Positions 25,044 through 36,479 of a stretch of 64,000 nt of DNA are shown here, one piece after another. The notes under the pieces are model-generated. The model did no database searches, had not been told where the DNA came from, and saw only the letters and a program-made list of their open reading frames with translations. Both the position numbers and the translations under genes were made by a program. Source of the stretch: Heterodera schachtii (taxonomy: Eukaryota > Nematoda > Chromadorea > Rhabditida > Heteroderidae). Positions within the stretch are counted from its first letter, which is position 1; every line of letters starts with the position of its first letter. The stretch covers positions 880,683-944,682 of the forward strand of contig SIJG01000043.1 in assembly GCA_023374025.1 (NCBI GenBank). Direction: 5' to 3'.

Positions 25044-26287
25044 TAGAGATCGGACCGGTCGGTTTTTTTTCGGTTTTTTTTTCGGTATTTTTCGGTTTCG
25101 GTTTTTGACCGAAAAAAACCGACCGAGAAAATTTTGAGTTTTTCGGTTTTTTTCGGTTTCGGTTTTTTTTCGGTTTTTAACCTAAACCGACCGACCGAAA
25201 TAATCAGAAAACCGAAAAAACCGACCGACTTTTATCAAAAATCAGTTGGCCATTTTCTTAACAAAATTCATTAAAAATTCTTAAAAATTTCCCCCGGCGG
25301 CGCCTATCGGCACCGCCGGCCCCCCAAAAACCTATCTTTTCTTAAAAAAATAAGCCCAAAGTCTCAAAATTTGTTATTTTTAGACAAAATCAGTTAAAAA
25401 ATAGCATTAAAATTATAAAAAAAAATTTGAACCCTTTTCTTCATTGCACATGCGCAGAAAAAATATGCAAAAGAATATACATTTTTATAAAATATTAGGT
25501 TATTAATTTTCAAAAAAGATAATATTGTCCATTTTCTTTCTTTATATATATTTTCTATTGAAAGCGGATTTTTTTCTTTGTACAAAGATACGATTATTGT
25601 TTAAAGAGCATTTTACTTATTTAAATAGATGACATTTTCATAATTTTTTACATTTTTTATAAATTTTTTGTGTTTTTGGTTTTTTTTATTTTGAGTCAAT
25701 CCTGAGTTGAACGTAACTTAACCCGGTTGACTAACCCTCAGCTGCGGGTAACTTTTCAACCCGCACCTAATAAAAGTTCATAGAATTAAATTAGGTATTG
25801 AAAGAGTTATGAATAGAAAATTCAATCATCTCTATTTGTAAGGTAATTTCATCATAGTGATACTAAAAGTTTTGTATTAGTCACTATTTGTCACTATTTT
25901 GGACTTTTTTAACTATTTTGGCACTTTTTCTCACTATTTAAAAAAAATGTTTTTTGGCTTCCTTTTTTCAATTTTCCAAAATTAGTAAACCATTCGATAG
26001 AGCTTCAATAGCTTTACAATTTAGTTCAGAGGTGATCTTTAACTTTTTCTGTTAATAAAAATGTTTTATTGCTTTTTTTGGAAAAATATAAAAATTCAAA
26101 AAAAAACCCGAAACCGAAACGATATACCGAAAATTTTTCTTCGGTTTTTTTCGGTTCGGTTTTTTTCGGTTTTTTAACCGAAACCGACCGACCGAGAAAT
26201 TTTTGAGTTTTTCGATTTTTTTTCGGTTTCGGTTTTTTTTCGGGTTTTAACCGAAACCGACCGACCGACCCTCTTGTCCGGTCTCTA
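25044..26287 (+). mobile_element. Non-autonomous hAT-like element
   Basis: The ends are inverted repeats, TAGAGATCGGAC on the left and TAGAGACCGGAC read from the right, one mismatch in 12. They are flanked by a perfect 8-bp direct repeat ATATATAG at 25036-25043 and 26288-26295. An 8-bp target duplication with short terminal repeats is the hAT superfamily pattern. Subterminal regions consist of degenerate CGGTTTTTTT units in opposite orientations at the two ends. No transposase frame is present, so it would need help in trans. A GC-rich hairpin at 25291-25320, shared with other repeats in the window, lies inside. Confidence 0.8.
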
Positions 26288-26601
26288 ATATATAGTCATG
26301 AAAATTTTTTTCTTAGGGTTCTTGGGTGGAATATTTCATCCCCGTTCCCCGGTTTGATCGAGATTCGCCCCCTCCCCCCCCCCCCCCCGCCCCTCCTTTT
26401 TGGCTCCTACCCTAATTTAATCCGATATTAAAAATCAAATTTTTGATATTTTTTAATGGAATAAAAAGGAATCAAATAAGTTAATTCTAAAATTTAAAAA
26501 AAAATATAATAATATAATGGGTTCGAGCGTTTGAAAGTTTCGAGAATTTCAGGCCTTTTTGGGTTCCGAGTTTCGTTTTGATAATTTTATGCAGTTTCGT
26601 T

Positions 26602-28701
26602 TCAAGTTTCGGTTTGCTCAAAAAATTGAAATGAAAGTGGCAAATAGCCAAAATGCCCTCCCCCACCTTTGCCTCCATCACAGTGCAGGAAAAAGCCCAG
26701 GCTTTTCTTCGTCCCTTTGCCCGCTTGTGAAAGTGCCAAAATACGCCACGGCAATCCCTTCACATACACCGCTTTGCTGAACTGCTCGCCCCCGCCCTTT
26801 GCACTGGCAAACCCGGAAAAATTTTTGATTTTCATCATAATTTGTCCTTCTATTTTGCACGCTGTCGAAATGCGCATTTTGTGGTCAATCGGCGCGGACA
26901 GAAACCGTTGCTGGGCGGGGAATTGAAATTTGCGTGCCGCCCTTTCGGGCGGCAAATTCGGCACGGAAAGTTGATAATTGCACAGAAACACGTCGTCCAA
27001 CTCTTCCTGGGACAAAAGACCGGAAGGAACTGAATTCAAAATAAAGTGCCAAGGCATAATAAGTATGGATAATGATAAAAATTAGCAAAATTTGTCACTC
27101 GTTTATTTGTAATCATTTTGTGGAAACTCTCTCTATTCTGATGGGCTAATTAATGTAAACTCATGGGATTGAAAAAAGCACAAATCCTCATTTTCAAAAA
27201 AACTCCTCTTGACTCCAAAAAAATTATAAATGAGGATAATTGCCAAAAATCAAATGTCCTTAAGTAATAACGGGGAAAAGAAAACAGGTGTTTTTATTTC
27301 AATTAAGTGATTGGAATATAAAATTATACCTTTTTATATTCCTAATTTAAATGATAGAATAGCATTATGGCAAACCACAAAGACAAAAATTATTCAGATG
27401 CTTTAAAATATTATTTATTATTATTTATTTACCAATTTTTCTCACAAATTCTTCGTGAGGGATTAGCGCAAAACGAATTTTGAACAGTGCCGGGCCGAGC
27501 ATCGCACGCTGATTTTGCGCCGAACAGTCAATGCCATTTTGACGGCATTTTTCATCGGCCCAACGGAGTGCCAAAAACCATTGAACATTTAAAATAAAAT
27601 TAAATAAATAAATAATTACGGCTCGCCAAATTTTAATTTCCATATCGATCCTCAGCTGATCACGCTCCAAAATGTAACACAACAAATTCTGATCAATTTT
27701 CAAGAAGGACTCATCATGAAGGAACAGTTTCTCCACATTTTGGTCAATGAAATCCAAGCAACATTGAGCAAAGAACAAAAATTAAATAAAATATAATTCA
27801 GAAAAGAATTATTTAATATAAATTTTTTATAAATTCACCTTTTCGTCCAGAAAGTTGGCCATGGAATACGTGTGGAAAACGTTTGTCAATTTCCAAGTGG
27901 AAAGGTTCACACACGCATTGACCAGCAAAGGAATGTTGTACTTTTTGGCTGTAAAATGCAAAATTGAGCCAATAAATATTTGCGAATTTTAAATTAAATT
28001 AAATTAAATAGAAAATAAAAATACCTAAATTTCTCTTTTGTACCTATTAAAAAAAGCTACAACACAATTGTTTGTCTATTTCCGTGTGATTTGGGGTTGC
28101 TGAAATGATATCCAGACGAGCAGAGATGGAACCAAATTCTCAATTTTTGACTCGATTTCCATCTATACTTACCCATTCCGAACATGAATTCAAAAAAAAA
28201 ACACACATAAATATATAAAATTAAAAAATATTAATTAAATTCAAAGTTAATAATGCATAATTAAGCGACCCGCATAAAGCACTTCGATCACATTGTTTCC
28301 GTTCAGTTCACTCAAATCGTCCGTGTAAATGAAGCTCAACATCGTTTTGAATGCGCCAACTTCGACGTCAATCACTTCCACGGGGCTTATCAGTTGCGCC
28401 GAAGGGGCGAATAAATATAAAAAAGGAAATTTAAAATTAAATTATTATTCATTTTTAATTTTTAAATCAATGGCACCATTTGTTGGCTTTTCATTCCCTG
28501 CGTCAAAACGGAACATCGCCTCGAACACATCGGAAGCAGAAGACAGAATCAGTTTATGAGCTGGAAGAAGCTAAAAATTTTCATTTCAAAATATTTAAAT
28601 TATATTTTCGCCTCTTTTTTGCCGGCTTCCCCAACCAAAAAGTACACATCTGCGTGAATGCCCGTGCTCAGCAAATTGAACATTCGGTCCATCACATACA
28701 T
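26602..28701 (-). CDS. BTB/BACK/MATH-domain protein
   Basis: Likely substrate adaptor of a Cullin-3 ubiquitin ligase, by family. Exons 28701-28612, 28570-28477, 28374-28270 and 27948-27839 encode the BTB fold: DVYFLVGEAG, AHKLILSSASDVFEAMF, LSFIYTDDLSELNG, AKKYNIPLLVNACVN. The region 27778-27433 encodes BACK (CLDFIDQN, YILERDQLRI, LRWADEKCRQNG, LIPHEEFVRKI). The exon starting at 27029 (acceptor TTGAATTCAG) begins VPSGLLSQEELDDVFL and enters a MATH-like segment (FSKAVYVKGLPWRI, LGFFLHC). Start is the first Met of the first BTB exon. Odd points: exon one uses a GC donor (GCGAAA), the BACK exon has no upstream AG acceptor, and a 51-nt intron-like AT-rich insertion splits BACK in frame. The second half of MATH was not found, so the gene is 3'-incomplete or decaying. 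Confidence 0.75.
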
Positions 28702-31562
28702 CGCTTAAGAAACATTTGTTGGAAATTTCTTTTTAATTTTATTATAAATTTTCTTAGTTTTACAAGTCTCTTCTCATAAATTAAAAAATTTTCTTTTTTT
28801 TTGAATAAAAATTTATTTGCTAAAAGGGAGTGTTTTTAAAGATTTATCATTGTTTGAAATTCAAAAAAAAAAAAAAAACGGTACTACTTAAATACCAAAA
28901 TTTTTGGGAATTAAATTATAATTTAAAAAATTTATTTCAAATTTGAAATACTATGAAAATTTTCTGACAGAGCTATATGCAAAATTTATGCACTTAAAAA
29001 CCTGTTTTTAAATTTTCTTGCTTGACAGAAGAGATCCCTGTTTTAGTTTATCCGGCGAACTTGTCGAACAAATTTTGGGATCAAAAAAGGGAATTTGGAC
29101 CAGAGTTTTTGCTTCTACCAAATGCTTAATTGGAGGAAGAGAGTGATGAAGATGTGTAAGCAGAAGTGATTAATTGTCAATAAAAACCTTTTTAAGCTTT
29201 GACAAAAGTTACCTAATCGTTTATTTGTGAATATTTTTGATGGGAATATTTTATATAATAATTTTATTAGAGTATAAATATTTCTGTTAAATTATTATTC
29301 TGAAAAAATAAAAATTGTTTGATTTTTAAGAGCATTTTAAAATAATATGCAGCATTTGAACATTAATTAATTTTTTCGAATTCACATTAATTATTATTGC
29401 TGTGACTTGCTTTTTCATTGAATTTAAGAAAAATGAACGATATTTTTTGATCTAAAAAAAGAACCAAATACCTTAACAACTTTTGAAAATAAAAATTTTT
29501 TTTTGTTTATTATCTGTTAAAAGAACCGAAATGGCTAAATTTTTGCCGGATGTGCTTATCGAAATTATCAGATCAGAAAGATATAATTTAACCAGAAGAA
29601 AAAAGTAAGTTTAATACAAAATAAGAGGGGATTTGGGAATTGATTTATTGACCCTTTTTAAAAAGTGCAACATTTGGCAACCCAATAAAATTGATAGGAT
29701 TATATATAAAAAATAAAAAATTAATTGGTGCCATTCTTTGGCTATCCCTTCACAGTGCCATTGGCAGCCAAAAGCAGCGAGCGGCAAACGAAATGCTTTC
29801 TCTTTTATCGATTTGAGTTGGTCAAAGAATGATGGGTGGGTGGACACTGCGAAATATGAGGTCAGATGGCCGTCCACCCCCCGGGGGCGGTTGGCCCGTC
29901 CCCCCCCCCCCCCCTCGGCTTCTCTCTCTTTTCGTGTGTTCCCTCCGTCGTCCATTTGCCGCCGCTTTCAGCGCTTGTCAGACGAGAAAATCCTTGGCAA
30001 TTGCCAGCGGACATTGGTTGGAGCAGAAGCAGAGAAATGAATACGAAAAGCCTGGGAGGCAATGCCCTCAAAGTGCAAAGTCTGTGAAATGAGTGGGCAA
30101 TTCCGAGAGAGTGCCGTGTCATTAAACTCGAAAATTGATTCGTTACTTTCTTAAGAATGAAGAAACTGTAACTCCCCTGATCATTCAAAGTCGAAAGTAT
30201 GAAATTCTGTCAGATTGTTCTTTGGGTAGTCAAAATTACTGTTGTGAATAATATATGCAGCGGTGAAAAACAATCAAAATTTGTCACTGTTTGATAGTTT
30301 GAACAAAAACAGGGTTAGGGTTGTCCAAACCCTTTTCCCAAGAACTGATGTACTGATTTCCAAGGACATAGCGCGAAATTTCTTTAAATTCATGGACACT
30401 TAAAAAATTTTAGCAAATGCAACAAAAATGTTTATTTTTTTATTCAAATGATTTTTATTTTCTTCGGAATAATTTTTTTTTAAATATATTTTTTTGTTTC
30501 TGCATTAGCAGGTCATTTTCCTCGTTTCACCGCATGTGCACTTATTTGCTTGTGCTTTTTTCAAAAAACTATTGTCCGGCGGTGCCAAAAGGCGCCGCCG
30601 GGAAAATTTAAAAATTTGAAATAATTTTTTAACCAGATTATGTCTAAAATGACTAATTCCAACGCTCTTGCGTGTGTTTTTGAACCAAATTTTTAAAAAA
30701 TAGAAAGAGAGGTTCCGCCGAGGGGAAAAAAACTGCATTTTTGTGCGATTTATTAATAGATTTTAAGGACATTTTGAATACAAGGATATTTTCAAGTGAA
30801 AGGGCCCAAATTTTTGTTATTTTTCGCCCTAGCTTTAGGCCTCTATTTTGCGGGTTTTTCGCCTCAAAAAACCTTGCAAAGCTTTTATTCTGATAAAATT
30901 TATTTTTAACAATTTTTCTTTTTGATTTTTTTGTTTTTTTATAAATAAAAAAATTTGAAAATTACATGTTACGGGTAATTACGACGGTTTTGGACCCCCG
31001 TAATGACTGATGACCCGAGTCGAAGGCCTTAGATATTCCTGGCTAAGAACTGACGGACGGTGCACAACCCGAATATTTACCTAAAATGGAATACCTAAAT
31101 ATTTTTAATATTTAATAATAATAATAATATTTTTTCATTGACTATTTAAATTAACAATTATATAATAAATTTGGAATATTAATTAATTATTCATATATAT
31201 TTATCTGATCAGCAGATAAATGTAAATGAATGAATGATTCACTCTTTCACTTCATCCATTGCCTTTTTGGCTTCGTCGCTTTATTTTTGCCCGTCCATCC
31301 GTCCCATTTGCTATTCATTTTTACTTACTAACATTCAATTTTCATTCAAATCGTAATAAAAAATAATATTAATTTTTGAATTTAATACACCATAAATTTT
31401 AGTAGGTTCTAAAATGTAAAAAAAAAAAAAAGCATTTTTTTTAAATCGCTCATAAATTCTTTAAACGAATTCTTATATTTTTGAGTCATTTTCGGCACTG
31501 CCATTTCTGCGGCTTCAAAAACATTTTTTTTTGCTCATTAGCTGAATCGCTCGCCCGTCAAA
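28702..31562. other. AT-rich intergenic region
   Basis: No full gene. At 29531-29605 an ATG frame reads MAKFLPDVLIEIIRSER up to a good donor (GTAAGT). It resembles the start of an F-box-like protein but has no following exon. A CG-rich island with a CCCCCGGGGG palindrome and a C14 run lies at 29870-29915. A GC hairpin repeat is at 30576-30602. The rest is AT-rich spacer. Confidence 0.5.
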
Positions 31563-34500
31563 ATGGTACACAAATCCCCGCTTAATTTGGCCTTTTTCTC
31601 TGTGCCCAAATTTGTCCGCCTCCTTCTCCTCGTCGTTTTGGCATTTCACCGCAGCAAGCCGAGTGAGTACAGACTCAAATAAATGAGAAATAAAAATTTA
31701 TTTGGATTTGCTCAACATTAGCCTCCCATACGGATTTTGCCCGCTCCGTTCTGATCCATTTCGAAAACCAACAAAAATTCCGCGCACTAACATAAGTATA
31801 GCCAAAAATTTTTCAGAAAAAGCATAAGAAAATCGCATCCCATTTAAAACAGAGTAATTAAAAGACAATAAATATTTTATTAAAAACCCAAAAAATAATT
31901 CACTTAAAGAGGCTTTTCGTTTGATCGGCTCCTTATGAAATTGTTCAGATCAGAGGTGCATTTACTCGGCGAATTATTCCATCGATTTTTCGGAGTCCAC
32001 CAAAGGCAGTCTCGTGTCATTTTTGCAGAAATGGGGAGTTGAAAAAAACAAGCGTATAAAACCCTGTCAAGAAGAAGGTGTGGCGTGCCAAACTTACCGT
32101 TGCAAAGACCGTAAGAAATGCCAATTAAAATTTAAAAATTCAACAGATTTGTGAAATTAGCGGTACCCTCAGTTGGGCCCCAGCATGTTTTTGGACTATC
32201 TTTTTAAACCAAATCTAACAATCTTGGTATCATTCTAGGACCCTTCAGATGCTCTATTAGCCTGCAAAATTGCATTAAATTTCATCATTTTTGAACAAAT
32301 ATATGGCCATAAAACTTCAAAGAACTAGTTTTCTAAAAATTTTTGGCAATAACTTTTTTGAACCATAAGTTTGCAGGCTAATTGAGGACACTTATTTGTT
32401 AGGGCTATCGAATTATACTAAAATATATTAACGAACGGGGAAGCCTTTGAGGGAAAAACTATGGGGTGGGCCGGATTTGAACCGGCGTCTCTGGCTTTCC
32501 AGACCAGTGTTCTACCAGCTGAACTACCGACCCTGCCCTCTCCGGCTCCCCACTTTGCTCGATCAAAGGATCAATTGTTGTCTCAATTGATCTTAATCTT
32601 CCTCTCGTGGAAGCTTCTTCTCTATCTCAATACCAAGATTATTGAATTTGTTTTGCAAAAAAAAAAAAGTTATAGCCAAAAACGCGCTGGGGCCCGAACG
32701 TGCCGGGGCCCAACTGAGCTAATCTTGAAATTTAGATCATATATCTTTAGAGTCCGTAGAACTTCCATTTTTAAAAGCTTATTTGAGTTTGGTTGAAGCT
32801 TATTGGATTTCCAATTGTTCCATATTTCAGAGTTCTCGATTTTTTCTTTAATATAAATCCAAATTCTGATCTTTCTTATATATAAAATAATATCATGCAT
32901 TATTTTTGACCATTTTCAGGAAAAGATGGCCACGATTTGTTTTTGGTCAATGCGTGCGCAACGCCGGACGAGCTGACGGGGCTCCAATGCAGCCACAGAG
33001 ATTTTGACCCCTTTTGCCTGGATGGGGAACCGCAATGTAAAACGTGTCGTGCAAGGGAGTGTCTCGACCCAGACAGGATGAAGTTGGAGGGGCCGAAGAA
33101 GGGTGAGTGATTGATCACTGAACAGTGACAAATGAGCAAATTGATCAGCAAACGGAAGAGCAGGGATTGAAATAAGAAAAGCAAAACACTAACAAAAGCA
33201 AAAAATCAAATCGAAAAAGACAAACGGTGAGAGATCGGATTTGGCCTAACAAAAACCGCAAAATCTGATTGATTAAATGCTCAATTCGACGACGAGCCTA
33301 TCCTAAAAAAACCGTAACACAGCCATAATATTTTGTACTTTATTCAAATTTTTTGAATTTTGTTATGCTATGTTTAAAATTAGAGAATTATCAAGCGCTT
33401 TCAAAGGGTAAGGGGAAAAACATAAATATAAACAATGGTAATATTTTTAATTGATTTATTCCTTTAATCATTTTTCAAAATTTAATTGAGTTGAATTCGG
33501 CTGCTTATATGCCTTCACTGCCGACAAAAAGACTTTTCAGCCGACCAGAGAGCTTGTGACACTGCTTAAGCGATTGGAAATAAATACGAAGGCGGGAAAG
33601 GCGCACGTGTGCGGGGACGGTAGAGTCGGCTGTCAGACGTACCGATGCAAAAATGGTAAAAGTACAGTACCAGAGCCAAAAGGTTTAAAAAATGAGTGCA
33701 AAACGGTGGTCCGCTTCAAGAAATCCCAGTTTTTCTGATCCCCGTCCCGCTATTTTCCCGAAAAATGAAAGTCCCAAGGGAGCCTCGGCCATGTGCGAGT
33801 TCTAGAAAAAGCACAAAAATTAAAATGCAAATTCAAATTACTAATGCATTTTAAATGCTTTATTTTTTGCAGAGGATGGCAATGACCAATTTGTGGTGAA
33901 TGCATGTGCAGAGAAGGGAAAGAATTGCAGCGCCGAATTGGACAGCATTTGCAAAAACAGGGGGAAAAAGTGGAAGGGCATTTGCGAGAATTGCGACGAA
34001 AGCGAATGCAATGCCAACAAAACGAATTTGGAAAACAAAGGAAATCGGGAAACAAACGGAATTGGTAAACAACAAGGGAAAGATGTGCCACTCGATTTTC
34101 TTCATTACGAATTTATACTCGCCGAACAAAGAGCTGACAGAATGGTTGCGCAACAAAGGCTTGCCAAAAACGAACAATTGGCACAAAATTGAGTGCGAGA
34201 AGAAAATGAAAGTGCACCGGTGCCAAAATCTCACTTGCAAAGACGGTGAAAAAAGGGGAAAAGCCAAAGGAAAAGCCATTTAATGGTGGGAGGATGGCAC
34301 TGGGAAAGGGCATTTGAATTAAAATAACATTCTTTAATTAGGGTGGAATTTTTTGTGGTGTTTATTTTTTGAAAACATATGATTGAGCATTTTTTGACAT
34401 AATTAATTTTTTGGATAGTTTTTTTTGAAAAAAAATCATCTTGGAACATTTGGGAGTTTGAGATTCATGTCACAGCAACAGTTAATATATATCTTGATGG

Positions 34501-35181
34501 TAGCTTTAGCAAGAAATAATTTTGGAATTCCCCGGAATTTTATCAAAAATCATGAATAATTCTGAATTCGGTCTCTAAAAAGTTTCCTGGAAAATAATGG
34601 CAAATTACATTCAAAAAAATTTATACAGAAAAGGATAACTTAATGTTCGAATTCCAACATTGTGCTGAATTGAATGGGAATTGCAGCACCAAACATTTGG
34701 CCAAATTTTGTGAAGCGCCCGGAAAATTGTCATGTAACACTTGCAGAAGCAGTAAATGCAAAAAAGTGATAAGGAATAAAGAAAATTTAAAATTACATTT
34801 AATTTATTATATTTTTTCTCTTAAAATTAGGGCAAGTTTAAAAAAACTCCCATTTTTCAGAAATTCCTAAAAATCAACCAAGAAATTCTGTTAAAATGTT
34901 AAATGGTATTGCTAAGTTTTCTTTCTGTTCAGAATGATCCGCTTCTCTCTGCTGTTATTCCCAACAACAAATTGCAATGTTTGGCATGGAGCATTTGCGA
35001 AGTGCAAAAGAATAAGAATTGGGTTGGAATGGCAAAGCTTTCGCGACGCTTTAAGCCAAAAAATTGCATCGAAACGATTGGGAATTGGTTGAAAATGGCA
35101 AACGAAACGATCAGCGAAGAATACGACAAAAGTGCCGACAGAAATGGCCAAGTGTTTTTGGCGGATTTCTTCAAAGTTTGA
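31563..35181 (+). CDS. Secreted multi-module cysteine-rich protein, copy 2 (unknown family)
   Basis: Paralogue of the gene at 20226, same strand and layout. Signal exon 31563-31662 (core VRLLLLVVLAFH), then A1 31949-32110 (ends CQTYRCKD), B1 32920-33102, A2 33491-33655 (ends CQTYRCKN), B2 33873-34064, A3 about 34080-34245 (ends CQNLTCKDG), B3 from 34629, and tail exon 34933-35181 ending FLADFFKV. Junctions I could place through B2 are phase 1, matching copy 1. Oddities: B2 and A3 are contiguous with no room for an intron, and their frames differ by one base, so the reading is broken there unless the sequence is in error. The exit from B3 is unresolved (a GC donor GCAAGT near 34831 would fit phase 0). 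Introns hold a tRNA-like gene and a palindromic repeat. Confidence 0.65.
32197..32425 (+). repeat. Palindromic MITE-like repeat, copy 1
   Basis: Imperfect inverted arms: CTATTAGCCTGCAAAAT at 32253-32269 and its near reverse complement around 32368-32385, with TTTGAAC...AAAA sequence between. The same arms occur at 38786-38917. It lies in the A1-B1 intron of the copy-2 secreted gene. No coding capacity. Confidence 0.5.
32462..32533 (-). tRNA. tRNA-like gene, anticodon GGA (Ser) without a long variable arm
   Basis: Read on the minus strand it folds as a cloverleaf: D stem GTTC/GAAC, anticodon stem CTGGT/GCCAG with loop CTGGAAA (anticodon GGA), a five-base variable loop, and a perfect T stem GCCGG/CCGGC around TTCAAAT. 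The A box (TAGTTCAGCTGG) and B box (GGTTCAAATCC) are good, and a TTTTT terminator follows within a few bases. Against a functional tRNA: the acceptor stem has two mismatches (5 of 7 pairs), and a serine tRNA should have a long variable arm. It may be a tRNA-derived element or a pseudogene still carrying Pol III signals. Confidence 0.6.
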
Positions 35182-35762
35182 TGAAGGAAGAGAATGAATT
35201 CGGATTATTCGATGATGGTTTAAGTGGTGATTTGTGTTTCATTTTATTTAATATTTTAATTTTAACCAACAAATTTGAGACTAAATTCATTTGGCATATA
35301 ATTTTTTGTAATTTAATGAAATCCATAAAAAATTTCCAAATTTGCCTTTCATTTTTCACATTTATTTGTTTTGTGATTGGCTGACATTTTGCGGTGCCAT
35401 CAAAATGAAAGAACATAACTAACAAATAAATGGCCGTTAGATGATCCTTTAGTTTTCTTTAAATGTTAAAGCAATTAATATCCGCTGAATCATTTCATTT
35501 TTAAACATTTTTAAGCCGGAATATTTCAAAAAAATAAAATAAAGCGGGGTCTATCAGCAATTCCTTGAGTTGTACCGAGTTTCATTGAGAATTTTTGTAA
35601 CAGTTTGTTAATCATTTTTGCTAAAAAATATAATTTTTCAAAAATATTTTGAGTTTTATTTTTAATAAAAATAAGTGCTTTAGGATTACAAAAAAAAATC
35701 AGTTTAAGAGCATTTCTAATTTTAAATTTTGGAAATTGTTTTTCAATGGAAAATCGACTGGT

Positions 35763-36172
35763 AGAGAGTGAGAGAGAGAGGAAAGAGAGAGAGAGTGAAA
35801 GACTGGGAGAGAGAGAAAGAGAAAAGAAGAGAGAAAGAAAAGAGGATAGAGAGGAGGGAGTGAGAAAAAAGAAGAGAGAGAGTGAGAGACTGTGAGAGAG
35901 AGAGAGAAAAAGAAGAGAGAGAGACTGGGAGACAGTGAGAGAAAAAAAAAGAAATGAGATATTGTGAGAGAGCGAGAGAGAGAAGGAGTGAGAGAAAGGG
36001 AGAGAGATAAGAGGAGAGAGAAACGAGACGAAAAAGACTAATTTGTAAGAGAAAAGAGAAAAAGGGAGAGACTGAGAGAGAGAGGCTGGAAGAGAGAGAG
36101 AGAGAAAATGAATAGAGAGAGACTGGGAGAGAGAAAGCGAGAGAGAGAAAAAAGAAGAGAGAGAGAGAGAGG
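35763..36172 (+). repeat. (GAGA)n microsatellite, about 410 bp
   Basis: Continuous purine repeat dominated by GAGAGA and AAGAGA units with rare GACTGGGAGA interruptions that recur roughly every 40-60 bp, suggesting a higher-order repeat. Ser/Leu-rich frames on the reverse strand are products of the repeat. It lies between the copy-2 secreted gene and the F-box-like pseudogene. Confidence 0.9.
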
Positions 36173-36479
36173 TCTTCCTCTCCCACTCTTTCTCCCTCTT
36201 CTCCTCTCCAATAGCGACGTTTTGTGTTACGTTGATCATTGGTCACTAATTGACCTAATTATGCAGTTTGTCCCTCCCCCATCATCACCAATTGCCCTAC
36301 CACGCATACACTTATTCTCTTTCATTTCTTCTAATTTATCCAATCAATTTTTTCGTTTAACAATTAAAAAAGAAAGCTGTGTGCTAATTATAATGAACCG
36401 ACGGTAAAGTATATTTAAAAATAAAATTTTGAATGAAATAAAACTATCCAACCTTTTTTCTTATTTTTCACAATTTCAG

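Noticed and set aside
25045..26285. Telomere-like CGGTTTTTT tracts
   Set aside because: The unit is irregular and in inverted orientation inside a hAT-like element with target duplications, so it is not a telomeric array.
35526..36246. Long minus-strand Ser/Leu-rich frames
   Set aside because: They run along the (GAGA)n microsatellite; no domain, no splice context.
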